64,000 nt of DNA, taken from Mansonella perstans. Taxonomy: Eukaryota > Nematoda > Chromadorea > Rhabditida > Onchocercidae. The stretch lies in contig JBAMDO010000175.1 of the NCBI GenBank assembly GCA_037074765.1, positions 1 through 64,000 of the forward strand. The letters run 5' to 3'. Shown here piece by piece: positions 36,909 to 58,522 of this stretch. The notes beneath the pieces are model-generated. The model was not told the DNA's origin. It did not search any database and saw only the letters and a program-made list of their open reading frames with translations. The first letter of the stretch is position 1, and each line of letters starts with the position of its first letter. A program made the translations under genes and the position numbers.

Positions 36909-39315
36909 TCAAACGACCAATCGGTAAACGTTGAATGATTGTCCACAATGCGAGCATGTTTGAAGCTCAGCCCTGTCCCTCTGATAATCGTTAATTTCAG
37001 TCTGAAAAAAAAGGAATTACTTCCGAATTAGAACTTAAAATTGAATCTGAAACACATATTTTTAATGACCAAGTATGAGAAGCCGCATGACATCGATGAG
37101 ACAGAAATGAATTCCTATCATTTATCGCTCGGCAGCAAATGGTATACAAAAAGAAAATATATCGCAACACACAGGAGTACTACAACGTAGAACTAAGAAT
37201 CCATTTTTTATTTAATTTGTAGCAATATGTACCTGATATTCTGAGAACAACATGTTTCTAGGTGCAGCAGGTGCTGCAGTAGATGCTGCAGCAGACGTAT
37301 ACGGTGGAGGAGGCGAATTGTTCTGCGACTGGTAAACATGAAATTTTGGTTCACTGCGTCGTCTTGGCACTGATATAGAGGTATTAGAACATGAATTATT
37401 TCCCGATACTGTTAAACCGTGTTGCAAAGACCTAGAAAGCAACGTTTGCTAAATCTGAAATTATTATGAGCTAAATGACTGATTACAGAGCAATACCTTC
37501 TCAAATTCTCCACGCGATCTCTAGTTAGTGGAGATCCGCAGTAAATCATATGTCGCACATCCTGATTTGATACTGCTGGTACCATTTCAATTATTTCACG
37601 CTGACAACTGAAGATAGCCTGACAACTCCGTGCCAAATCTTGGTAAGCATCTGCTATGCCCTAAAAAACAAAAATGAAAACTGCAAAATGTGTACACGAA
37701 GATCATAATATGCCGACTTCATAATCTTATTTTTACTTGTACCTGACTTACGAATAAATCTAAAACTCCTATTCATTGACTTACGAATAAATCTACAATT
37801 TATTTAATCATTATTGTATAATTCATATTATTGCTATTCGTCCTTTGATTTTTGAAAAGCTCAAAGGACAGGAAAATGCTCTACCTGCATACCATTCCGA
37901 AATCTGAACATTTTTACAACTTCCATTTCAGCTCGAAGATCAAACAAAATTTGTTCAGCTCGCTCCTTCGATGTTTTGACCTAAAAAGCAACCCAGAAAA
38001 AAAAAATCTTTAGAAAATCTTATTTTGCATCTTACAACACTGTTAACAGTGGCATTCAATGACTATACCAGTTAGAGTATGAAATGAACAAGCAATTACT
38101 TCTTCATGTTTCTGTTTCAACAAATAAAGATCACCACCACGGCGGTGTCTGAAGAAAGAAACGCCTTTCCCAATTTCTCGTTTCAACTTTTTTTCTTTTT
38201 CTTCCAAATCTAACACATTTTGTTCCGCATCTTTTATCGCTCGCTCCGCATCTGCTATTTTTTGCAATTGCTGGAAAATACAAAACATGAGTGCAAGTTC
38301 ATCCATAAAATAGAAAAATGCGCGATAACTTTTTGTTAACGGTAAAATATTTCAGAATTTCACGATTTCCAGTGATATTACCGCTACTATTCTTTTCATT
38401 ATTGTCATAAACCTGTTGTCTTTTGAAATTTCCCCTTCCGATACTTCCTGAATCCTTAAATGTTCTATTTTCATCATCTGATTTTATATGCAAATACAAA
38501 CATACAACAAATACACCTTTTATTTCTTATGCAATACTAGTGGGAAATAAAGAGTATTTGGCCCGCTATTTTCGTGTAAAAATTAAATAAACAAAAAAAT
38601 ATTAAAGCACTAGATCACTTTGTTTTGTGCTAATAAAAATTGGCAAAAAAAAACTGGTCATACTTGGACATAATGCATGTATTGGCGAGAAAACTGTAGT
38701 TCTTTATCAGTGAATAATTCGTACAGTTGCCTAGTTTGTAGCATAACATCATCAATAGCAGCATTATCTGCATTATGTGCCCAAATGGCCAATGATTCTA
38801 TACCACGACGTTGCGACTCGACAATTTTCGTCATTAGTTTTCTAAACGAAATTTCACAGGTGTTAATTACAAGTTCTTAGTCTAAGGTGAAAATATCACC
38901 AAAATTATTTGCTAATTTAATAATATTTTCAGCGGTAGTGTAGACTGTTCATCCAACAATACAGAAAGCTGATAATACCATCAAATACCAATCAATTTAT
39001 TTTCTTCGACTTCCAATCAAGCAAATTATGCTGGCAAAACATATATTCTGTTGATAATAAGCCTACATCGATTAGCCGAAATTTCATTTTAATTCAAATC
39101 AAATTGAATCATAAAAAAGTTAGTTATGCAAAGAAATAGGAAAATGGTTGTTAAGATATATTTGCAACCGAGAACTGCAAATATAACTTCATTAAAAAAC
39201 ACATACCCAGTAGTGGCTAAATCCAGTAATGCTGACTGAATTGATCCTGAATCGCCAAGAATATTGCCAGTTTGAAAAAACTGTGATAATTTGCCAAACG
39301 AAGTGGTTCGCCGTC
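36909..39315 (-). CDS. Long helical, possibly BAR-like, protein with C-terminal CxxC (5' end missing)
   Basis: Exons are 39207-39315, 38664-38841, 38100-38270, 37885-37980, 37497-37660, 37233-37431 and 36909-37001; all phases agree and give at least 336 residues. The N-terminal exons ([16 protein letters not shown], then [16 protein letters not shown]) lead into coiled-coil exons such as [20 protein letters not shown] and [20 protein letters not shown] helix follows ([20 protein letters not shown]), then a Pro/Ala-rich linker with [14 protein letters not shown]. The last exon has CSHCGQSF, a possible half zinc site, and ends RLVV. The pattern of three long amphipathic helices interrupted by short linkers recalls BAR or eisosome (Pil1-like) membrane-bending domains. 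This rests on architecture only. The first exon and ATG were not found. Confidence 0.7.
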
Positions 39316-40233
39316 CTTTAAAATTTACTTTAAAAAAAAATAAAACTTACAGTCAGGCGAGAAAACAAAAAGTTTGTGAAGAGTATTAAATTTCCAATCT
39401 TGTTATTGATAATTCTTATAGGTAAGAACTAAAAAAAGATAAAATTAAAATAAATTTTGAAACAAACTATTTTTTTTATCCTCATTGTCTCTACCATTGC
39501 TGCTGTTGCTGGTGTTAACACTGCTGTTGTTGTTATGCAACACAGGTAAAGCGGAACATGAATACCTGAATAAACATTGTTGGAGAATGTATTAAATTTA
39601 GTTTAATTCAAAAAAAAAATGAAGTTTTCCAGAAAAAATCTCGAAAGAGACAGATAAATCCAAACACTGATATCCATAGAAGATTAAGAACATATAAAAT
39701 CATCTATTGATATCTTTTTTTTTTAAATTTATGTAAAATCTAAGCTATGAAAAACAAAAGAAAAAAGATTACCAGTATATAAGTAAAAAAATAAGTCACA
39801 AAATATATGAAAATCACATTGTAACAGTGATGATAACATATCGATAGAATATATTTTTATGAAATAAATTCTCTTAGAATGAATTTAAGGAAAACCTTTG
39901 AGAACGCCGCATTGAAAGTTACTGATAACACTCAGATAATTTCACTGAATAATTCCAAAATATATCTTTGTTGAAATGAATGATTGATGAGAGTAAGTGA
40001 CAATAAAAGTCAGTAGTATTTATTGAAGTTATTGCCTGAAGTTATTTATAAAATCTTTGACAAATTATTTAAGCATGAACAGAGGAAATGTAAATAAACA
40101 ACAACGTGTAAATTACCTGCCTGCAATACTTTGAAAAGATTTGCAATGTACTTACCAATGATAATTTAAAGCATAAACTACTATAATTTAAAGCACAAAC
40201 TGCTAAACTATGTATTTAAACGTTTTCGAGACA

Positions 40234-40282
40234 GAGAGTGGACGGAAGTGGACAATTAGAGAGTGGACCGAAGTGGACAATT
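40234..40282. repeat. 25-bp tandem duplication
   Basis: The unit gagagtggacggaagtggac plus aatta is followed at once by a second copy with one substitution (gaccg for gacgg). Confidence 0.8.
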
Positions 40283-40453
40283 GCAAGAGTGGTCAGCAAA
40301 AGAATTGATTGTAATGAGTAAGGAAGAATTGAGAAGGAGGAAAGAAGTGAGGAATGAATTTACACAATGACCTTGCTACAATCAATATTCAAATATTACT
40401 AAGCGGGTAGGCTAGTTTGTTTGCAAAATATTGTCCATTCGGTCAGTTACTGT

Positions 40454-40500
40454 GAAAGAAAGAGAGAGAGAGAGAGAAAGAGAAAGAGGGACAGAGAAGA
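40454..40500 (+). repeat. GA-rich microsatellite
   Basis: A purine-only tract of (GA)n with GAAA interruptions, on the plus strand. Confidence 0.8.
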
Positions 40501-41870
40501 AATATATAAATATGCGACAAAAAGAATGATAATATGACAAAAATTAGAGAAAAAAAGTCGAACATTACAACAAATGTATTTACCATAATAGCTTTTATGG
40601 TAATTTTAAGATTAGTCTTGAATTTAATTAATTTACTATTCGCAGCTTTTGATATGTAAAATTAAATTCAATTAAATTTAAACGAATCTTCTTACAACTA
40701 GCAATAAACATACAAGATAGCGAAAAGATGTTCTTTTATTTTTAGAATGAGTCATTACTATTAATAAATTCCCAAACGTGTTTTTTATTGATTCAGGTCC
40801 ATCAGAGAGAACAGATCGTTTGAAATTTTTAGATAACAATCATAGAATTTGCCAAACAGTATTCTGTTCTTGTCAATTATTGCTTTAGCAATCAACGTTG
40901 CAATACATTTGCAACATTTAGAATAGGTCAAGGGATTATTACCAGCATAGTGGACATAGTGGACATAACCAAAATGCACACAAAAATCAGCTTCCCAGTT
41001 GCCACGTTAGCAATCCTGGAATATACTATCACATACTAGTACTGGAATATATTACCATGCTAATATTGTGAATTATTTAAAAGCAGTGCATGGAGAATGA
41101 AACACTGCAACTGCAACATTGCAATTATCATTGCATATCTTCTGCATCAAAAATCATCGCTTATCCACTAATATCTATCATTCATATCAATTCTGGAAAA
41201 TTTAATCATTCACTAATTTGTCATCAACAAAAATAGATGCTTTATTATTTTTCATCTTCAGAGTATTTTAACTGAGAATCTACAAAGATATGCTTACCTT
41301 ACAAAATAAATTTCTAATTGATCAATCATAAAAATAATTATTACAAGTATTGAATTTCGCAAAGTGAAGAAAGAATTATCACAGATTCTGAATTCCATGA
41401 AATGACATCGTAACACAGTGAAGCGGAATTCGGCAAACGGATAATGAATTGGATTCAATATTAATATATATCTAATTATTCAGTGAGCAATAACAATTTA
41501 AAAAAAATTTCACAATGTATCGAAATTGAGAATGATGTATATGATAGAATCAAACACCAACTACCTACGTTTATGATTCAGGCTGAATTTTAAAGATCAA
41601 TAAATGCAGTACCTCACATCTCGTGATTTCGTTAGCCAATATTACTGCAATCATTAGTTTAAAAGACACCTCTTTTCATCTAATTTGCATCCAAAAAACA
41701 AAAGAAGTAATTATGGGCATTTTAAACGATTCTTCTTCATAAATCTATGGCTGATTTACATTCAAAAATCGCTGCGAGAAAAGAAACACAACAAAGGAAG
41801 TCAATTTTATGAAAAATTTGAGATATTTTGCGACTGCATCTTTTGCTTCAATCTATTCCTCTTTTCGATT

Positions 41871-44119
41871 TTACTTCAAAGCTGCCGAAACCTTTTCACG
41901 CATTTCCTGAAAGTAAGAAAACATGAAAATAAAGTAATACCTTAGATTTGTGGAAAACTGATTCCTTTCATCTGTTTTTCTAATCTTTAAAGCGAAAGTA
42001 CGCAGAAAAACCCGAAGAGAGCTATGGAAACAGCTACTGTGTAGTTTATAAAAACTGTTAAAAAAGAAGTAATCCTGGAAAGAGCTCAAAGTTATCAAAC
42101 CCATCCTAAAACTCAAGAAAAAGTGATTTGTAAAATAAAGTAACTGAGGTAAATAGGGTAAAATTTCAATTTCTACCGCTCGCTAATTCTGTAAATAACA
42201 TAATATCATGCTTAAGTTGTACAAAATTAACAAAAAAAACGAACGGCGATTACTGCTGCTGGATTGGGAGCTTTAAGGATTCCCGTCCCTGAAACGATTA
42301 CATTGGCACCAGCCCTTGCGCAAACTTCCACATTATCCAGAGTAACACCACCATCAACTTGAATATTTAAAAATGGATGTGTAGAACGAAGAATTCGAAC
42401 TTTCTCCATCATATCTGACATGAAATTCTGGCCTGAAGAGGCACTGATAAAAATGTATGTAGGAAATTCACGAGGACGTTTTTTAAAATGTTAACTCAGC
42501 TGATTGTAAATAAACAGTTTGATGAATAATGCGTTAATAAAACTGTATGCCATTTTTCTCGACCAGCCACAACAATCTGCCCTGCGATCTCCCAATATTC
42601 CCAATGCAGTTGTTATCATATTGTTCAGTCCCAAACACAAACACCAAGAATGTGATAAAAGAGATGCAAAAGCAAACTTTTGCTACAACTTGTCATTAAA
42701 GATTTTATTTTTCTGCTATCAAAGATTAGCATGCTTTCGTTAAATTAAATCTTTCTGCAGTGTGTCGAAAAAATGGAACTCCTACATAGTGCAAGAAACA
42801 CATGTCGTATGCAACTTGCAAAACAAGTTTTATCATTCTTACGAGTAAAGAAAGGCAGCCAATCGATAACCTCCGAATCCAGGTTCAACGGTCATTACTA
42901 GAACCATATCCATGCCAACAAGTCCCTCAATCTTCTCTATTGGCGTACAAGGTTTTATTGCTACACCAACCTGTAGAACAACATAATGAATGATTTCGAT
43001 TATTTAATTTCGTTAATCTCGTTGAAAATTTCAAAAATAAAAAAAGTAAAAATCTTTTTGTCTACCACTTATTTTAAGCATAATGTTTCATCTCAATAGC
43101 ATATGACTGTACAAATATATGTTAACATATCCTTCAACATGAAATGCTAACAATACAACTGAAAATATATTTTCTTATTCAAGAAGAGAAAAGCGATAAC
43201 ATAGAAAGATGATTTCAACGATCGTCACTACAGTGTTAATTAGCGTGAACAGTGATAAACAAAAATCCATTTCAAAACATTTATTTGTCTCAAATTTATC
43301 TGCAATGGGAGTAATGCTACATCCTATTCATCCTATACTTTCCATTATCTTTTCGGCGGCACTGTACGAACTAAAAACCTATTATTTTCCTGCTCTGATG
43401 AAGTATAATCATATTTTTACTTATCAACAGTCATTTATACAATCGTCAAAAAATCATCTGAATTTATCATTTATTTCATAAAAAATGAAACTAACTTTCA
43501 TGCCAGAATGTTTAATTCTATCAATGAGCATCTGGCAACTTTCATTCGATTCCAAAGCTTCCAAATGAAATACAAATTGACTTGCACCCGCCTAAAATTA
43601 AGTTCAGCAATGCCTTCTGCTTCATGACTCATTCTACTTCCACTTCATTTTTACCAAAGTATCTCATCCACCATTACAAGGTGACTACCTTTTTCATTGG
43701 TTCCACCCATCGTTCCGGATTAAGCACCATCATATGAACGTCAAAAAACGGTTCCGGTCCAAGATTCCGTCGTAAACAATCAATGACTGAGGAAAAAAAT
43801 TGTAAAAATCTAGAATTAAATATGATAATAATTTTGTAGATTATATACGTGATCTGGAACAGTATAATGAATGTTACGGAGTGAATAAAATTACAATCCT
43901 GAATAAAAGAAAAAGTAATAATAATGAAACTAAACAAAACATGGCATTACTTGGATGTCCAAATGTCAAATTGGGCACGAAATGACCATCCATCACATCA
44001 AGATGAAGATAATCAGCTCCATACTGCAACAATTTTCGGCAATGTTCCGCAAGATTGGATAAATCCGAATTTAAAATTGATGGACATATTATAGGTCTTA
44101 AAGTATTCATACTGGACAT
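41871..44119 (-). CDS. rpe: Ribulose-phosphate 3-epimerase
   Basis: The enzyme interconverts ribulose 5-phosphate and xylulose 5-phosphate in the cytosolic pentose phosphate pathway. Six exons with consistent phases (43951-44119, 43689-43786, 43496-43591, 42871-42970, 42245-42432, 41871-41906) give 228 aa, the same length as the human enzyme. Visible motifs: [13 protein letters not shown] near the N-terminus; [14 protein letters not shown] with the metal-binding His and catalytic Asp; [16 protein letters not shown]; and IQVDGGV with the second catalytic Asp. The last exon encodes only [11 protein letters not shown]. The chosen ATG lies three bases after a TTTTGTTTAG acceptor, typical of spliced-leader addition; a second in-frame Met follows three codons later. 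No break or odd residue was seen. Confidence 0.95.
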
Positions 44120-44134
44120 TTCCTAAACAAAATT
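44117..44134 (-). promoter_or_regulatory. Probable trans-splice acceptor before the RPE start codon
   Basis: Reading the minus strand, a T-rich TTTTGTTTAG is followed by GAA and then ATG. Such close acceptor-to-ATG spacing is usual for nematode spliced-leader addition. No upstream exon was identified to pair with it by cis-splicing. Confidence 0.55.
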
Positions 44135-45780
44135 CAATACAACATAAAATAACGTGTGCTAAATTCTTCTCACTTCACGTTTCACGTTTTACTGATCAGA
44201 TTATATTCGATACGAGTTAAGCGAGAAAAGTGAACACCTATTCAATACCACTTACGCCTCTACTTTATTACACAGTTCAGACAGGAGGAAAGTTCAAAAA
44301 GGGAAAAATAAAGTTTGAAACTAAAACGGTCCTCAAATAATGTAAACAACTCACTGTGAAAAATAAGATTCATGAAGTAAAGATTCGTGATGCATTTAAT
44401 GAAATGGAATATCTCAGAATATCCGGGGAACCGAATTCAGCCGGGTAATTTATATATATGTATCCGTGTATGATTGATTCATCGAAGCACCCAAATTGTT
44501 CAACAAAGAAAACATGAACCTTTGTTCGTTTCCGATTTGCTACTTACTGTATACTGGTATTCAGTTCAACGTCAGTTCACGTTAGCATCACGTTGTAAAC
44601 GTAACTCTCGTAATTGGCTAAACTATACAATCTCAAACGCTCACAAATCCCAGTATTGCCCATTTATTTCTTCACAGAGAGTAAGATTAGTTCAGGTTAG
44701 TTTTTTTTTGATTGCTTAGATTTTATTTCAATTAATAATTTACTTTTTTTTTCACATCTTTTCTTCAAAAATTTCAATTTATTTTTAAAACAACTCGAAA
44801 TTAAATTTTCGGAGAATTGCTCATCAAAGTATAATTTAAGCATTTACGCTAAAAATAGATGATATGTATCGTTAACATTTATTGATTATCACTTAAGCAA
44901 TAACGTTTTTGATGATCATGATAGTTCTGTTTATTCAGTAAGTGAAAGTTCAAAATATACTTGGATTTTGTTCAAATTGTTGAAAATTGATCAGAATTCT
45001 ATCAGATATTTATCAGATATTTCTATCAGATATTCTATTCGAAGTTTGTAATTTTGAAAAATGATTTGACTGTAATATAAATTTCCAAAAAGCATTCGAA
45101 CATCAAAGTTGAGAAGTCAGCTGATTAAAAGTAATTTTCGAGAAATTAGTAAAAATTCGAATAATTCAGTCATTTTCTTCAAAAGGAAGTTAGAAAATGC
45201 CTTTTGCAAATACAGTTAGCTTTCAATATATCGTTACACTGAAATCATACTTTTATTTTCTTGAATCTTGAATTCCTTTACAAAAAAAAAGCCCAGGAAT
45301 TACTGACCAAAAAATGAAAGAGTAAAATATTTGCATAACAAAAAAATAGCCTGGAATGCCAGAGGGAACAAATTACAATTATATACAAATTCTCATTTAT
45401 GCTGTGTTCTTCATGTTTCAAAAATTGTTCCTTTTTCATCCCTCAGCCCAATCATAATTTTATGAAATTAGCATTTTTCCTAAAATAATGATAGAATCGG
45501 AGAAATTAAACGAGGATTGCAAATTCAAAGTTCCTTTTGGATCAAAAAAAAGGCAGAGGATGAGAAGGAAATTTATATTGTGCTTGTAAAGCAGAATATT
45601 AAAGATTATTTTAGGGATTACTGTTGCGTTGATAGTACTAATAACTAATTTAGAAATTTCAATAACATTTTTCATGAAATCAAAAAAATTAGTGACAACT
45701 TCTTAAAGAAGATGTAATATCACAGAATAATAACAGCTTATTTAGATTATCACTGATCATATTTACTCGAGAATGCTCAT

Positions 45781-55024
<9,244 letters not shown>

Positions 55025-55616
55025 TCTTCGTTTTTTATTAGTCGATGTGAAATCACTCTGTTAGATGAAAGAAAACAGTTAATCGTTCTGATTACTTCCG
55101 AGCTATTTCGCACAATGACGTACGTGATGACGCAAACAAAAAAATTTTATTATTACATTTTTTTTTGAGATATTTCTTGAACTATGAAATTATGAGTGAT
55201 AGTAATATAACGAAAAATATTAACGTATTCGAAAAGAAATATTAACGTATTACAGTTGCAACTGTCGGCATGATGATTGTTTTTTTTTTTTCTTTCAATT
55301 AACATTGTTTATGTGCAAGGACAGAAAGCAATTGTTTAGAACAATGAACAAATGAACGTTTACGTTTTAACGTCATATTAGCTCTATCCTTTAACGTTAT
55401 TTTCAGTCATGGCTATTTACTAAATTGTAAAATAATTCACGCAAGCAAATTTTGTCTTTTTTACCCATTGCATACGGAGATATTTCAGCTTTTTAGCTTT
55501 TGCTCAATTTGTCCAAAACGTTACTAAATCTAATATTCAGTTCTCAATACAAAATCAATCATCATTCCACGAGGGACGCTTATTTCTTTACTTCCATTTC
55601 CAGGATCACTTCTTAC

Positions 55617-55925
55617 CTAATATCGAATAAGTGAAACTTGCTTGATGAAAGTTAGACTAATGTAGAATTAAGTGATACTTGTCGTAAAAGTAGATTAGGG
55701 GTAAGCGTAGTTGATTAGTTGCAAGTTATGCTAGGGACAAGTGACACTTGCTTAGTCATAAATTAGATTAAGGGTAAGTATCATTTGCTTAATCTTTAGT
55801 CTTAGAAGCAAGTATCACTTTTAGGTTAAACTAATATAGAGGTAAGTGGACAATTAATACAGAAGTAAGTATAGTAAGTTAGATTAATATAGGGGTAATT
55901 GCTTAGTCGAAAGTTTGCACTTCGA
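55617..55925. repeat. Degenerate short tandem repeats
   Basis: Irregularly repeated blocks combine 'aagt(g/a)(a/t)cacttgctta', 'agattaaggggtaag' and 'gttagactaatatag' about every 35-50 bases, with much divergence. This is probably an old minisatellite. Confidence 0.55.
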
Positions 55926-56168
55926 CTGGTTTGTTTGTTTTGTTTTTTTCTTTTAACATGAAATATCAAGATGAAAATAATTTGGTGGAACATATGAAGA
56001 GACTGATAAATTTACTGAACGGAGTCTGCACATGTATGTAAGCTTACCTGTACACAAAAATTCATCTCTTCAATAAAAGGGATCATTTTAGTAGATCGAT
56101 AAATAGGCTACCGGGAATTCAATTTTCGCGGGTAATAAGTCAAATAGAGCGGGAAAAAAGAGGAGAAA

Positions 56169-56190
56169 AGGTCACAAGGTCACAAGGTCA
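56169..56190 (+). promoter_or_regulatory. Three AGGTCA half-sites in direct repeat, spacing 2
   Basis: AGGTCA occurs at 56,169, 56,177 and 56,185, each separated by CA. AGGTCA is the classic half-site of nuclear hormone receptors, and a direct repeat with two spacer bases (DR2) is a recognised arrangement. It lies 1.1 kb upstream of the sulfatase start and 3.6 kb from SPT16. A chance 8-bp tandem repeat is the alternative. Confidence 0.35.
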
Positions 56191-58201
56191 CAAGTTTGAA
56201 TTTGGTAATTGAAAAACAGGTAAAGGTGTTTTGTTGGAAAGAATGAAAAAGAGAGAAATTGGAATAATTCGTTAGTGAAATTTACTTTGTTTAACGAAAT
56301 GAATATCTATATTTTCGGTGGTTAACGAACAAAAATCAAATCATCGAAAATCAAACTTTATATAATTTCCGAATAATTTTATGGTTTTAATATTTATCAC
56401 TTTCCATAACGTTTCTCAATTAGCCGAAAAATTCCAACAAAAAACAATCAGCCCTCAAAGTAAAATTATTTTTCCTCATTCCTATGCTCAACATTATAAA
56501 TGATATTGCAAAATTACTTACTCATTCTGCTATCTAATGATCTTTTTCAATAAAGAAAACTGAAAAAAAGTATAACGATCATTGATAAAATGAATTACTG
56601 CTTAAGTAAAGTATAGTGATCGCTGATAAAGATTAAGTAAGCAGGAGAAAAAGATGAAAATGATTGTTGATCATAGTGAGCTAATGTCATCGAGCGGTTC
56701 TTGAGATCTCCCAACAATAATCGGAATGTCCGGCATTTATATATAGATAAATAGATAGATAAGCCGAGAAGTTTCCATTTTCAAATCTAAAGAATTTGCT
56801 ATATGAATTATAAAGATGAGATTGATTTTTTGATGCAGTAAATCTATTTTCCCGCGGTTATGCGGATAGGTAACTTTGCAAATGTTTGCCGACACAATTA
56901 AAATTTGATATAAAATAGGAAGATATAATATAGGACAAATATAGGAATGTATTTATTTGAATGTATATGCTTTTTTTCATAATTTTAATTTTTAATTAAA
57001 ATGTTATACGTTACAACACGTAACACATATGGAAAAAAGCAGCAGAAAAAAGAGGAGAATCAGGAAGGAAAAAGAAGTTGAAATTGAAAGATTGAAATTG
57101 CGGGAAAATTGATAATGTTGTTGATCCTCAACTTCTCAAACATCTTTCAATAAGGACAAACATAGGAATGTATACATAATGGTTCAGAACACTTAGAAAC
57201 AACGACCACCTGAATTTAGCAGCGAAAACTATAATTAAAACATGAAGCAGTCAACGGTAATTTACATGTAAATTATAATATTCATTTATGAACAATTAAT
57301 TATCAATATAAAATATTGAAACGTTGCAATAAGCAAGGTGAAAAATCAACCAATCAATCAATTAATTAATATATAGCTCATCCGTCACTAATTTTTCAAT
57401 AAGCAAAATTAGATTGAAATAAATTTATTTGAACGTATATGCTTTTTTCCTTGAATGCTTTTATACGTGTTACACGTAAAGATTTATCAAATCATTAAGT
57501 GAAAAAGTAAAAAGGAAGAAGAATGAATTGATTTCAACTTTCTTAGTTAAATCTGTTCATTTAAATCTTACTGTAAAATTTTGGATATTTGTCTCAGCTT
57601 AGAAAAGAAATGTTCGAGAGGCGAAAATAGTGCAAATACAATCTTTCCACTTATAGATCTTTTCGCTCATCTTTTCACTTTGTCATTTTAACCATTTATA
57701 TATTTCGAAACATTTTATGATTTCATATTTTGCTCGTTAATCTATTAATGATACTATTAGAGAAACAATGAAGCATTGATGAAAGAAAACAGGAGGATCA
57801 TCGTCCAATGATACTAAAATGACATCCAAAAATGGCGTTATTCTTGACTGATCAGTGATCGAGCAAATATTATTCAATATTGTTTAGCATAATCTCTGTT
57901 TAATATTTTTATTCTGAATTAGAACTAACAAATGTCTTATGTATTACATTAGATATTTCTTTTAGATGCAAATTTATTCAAATAGGAAATATCAATGAGT
58001 AATAGTACTTGGCTTTGGTGCTAAAAGATTTTCATATAAAGAGGTATTACTGAGTGGAAAATATTATATGTTTTCTAATCAGTGAAAAAAAAATTCCAAA
58101 AAATTTCTTGCTAATTATAGTTTGTTTCTATTCTTCCCACAATTACCGCTTACATATATGTTTTAATTTAACATTTCGAATTATGCATTATGTCAACAAT
58201 T

Positions 58202-58227
58202 AATCTTATAATTTACATTATAAGATT
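58202..58227. repeat. Palindrome, 11-bp arms
   Basis: The arm aatcttataat, spacer ttac, and arm attataagatt form a perfect inverted repeat directly before the next hairpin. Confidence 0.8.
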
Positions 58228-58236
58228 ATAAGATTA

Positions 58237-58273
58237 AAAATGTTATATTTTGAATATCAAAATATAACATTTT
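58237..58273. repeat. Perfect 17-bp inverted repeat, 3-base loop
   Basis: The arm aaaatgttatattttga is followed by ata and the exact reverse complement. With the adjacent palindrome at 58,202 it gives two cruciform-prone elements in 72 bases. Confidence 0.85.
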
Positions 58274-58422
58274 CAGTAATTTCTATAAGAATTTAAAAAG
58301 TAAAATAAAATGCATTTCTTCAGTGAGCTATTAAGCATATAGCAAATCTAACAACAATGATATTATTTATAGTCAAACTGCTATTAAGCATGATATAAAA
58401 TATGAATGCAATAACAACATGA

Positions 58423-58522
58423 ACAGTGATGATGACATTTCCGCACAGATTATTATACTTCACATTACGCATTTATCACAGTGATGATGACATTTCCGCG
58501 TAGGTGTTATACTTTACATTAC
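58423..58522 (+). repeat. 45-bp direct repeat
   Basis: acagtgatgatgacatttcc and the following 25 bases (to cattac) occur at 58,423-58,468 and again at 58,478-58,522 with a few substitutions. Confidence 0.75.

Larger units (their letters stand above)
39316..41870. other. Intergenic stretch between the helical-protein gene and RPE
   Basis: No supported gene, though the missing 5' exon of the helical-protein gene is expected here. A minus-strand trinucleotide-rich stretch near 39,475-39,545 would read HNNNSSVNTSNSSNG in one frame, but no splice sites support it. The tandem repeat at 40,234-40,282 and a GA-rich tract at 40,454-40,500 are listed separately. Confidence 0.45.

Noticed and set aside
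38299..38499. Polar 66-codon minus-strand frame in an intron of the helical-protein gene, a possible cassette exon
   Set aside because: The available acceptor and donor would change the reading phase of the following exon.
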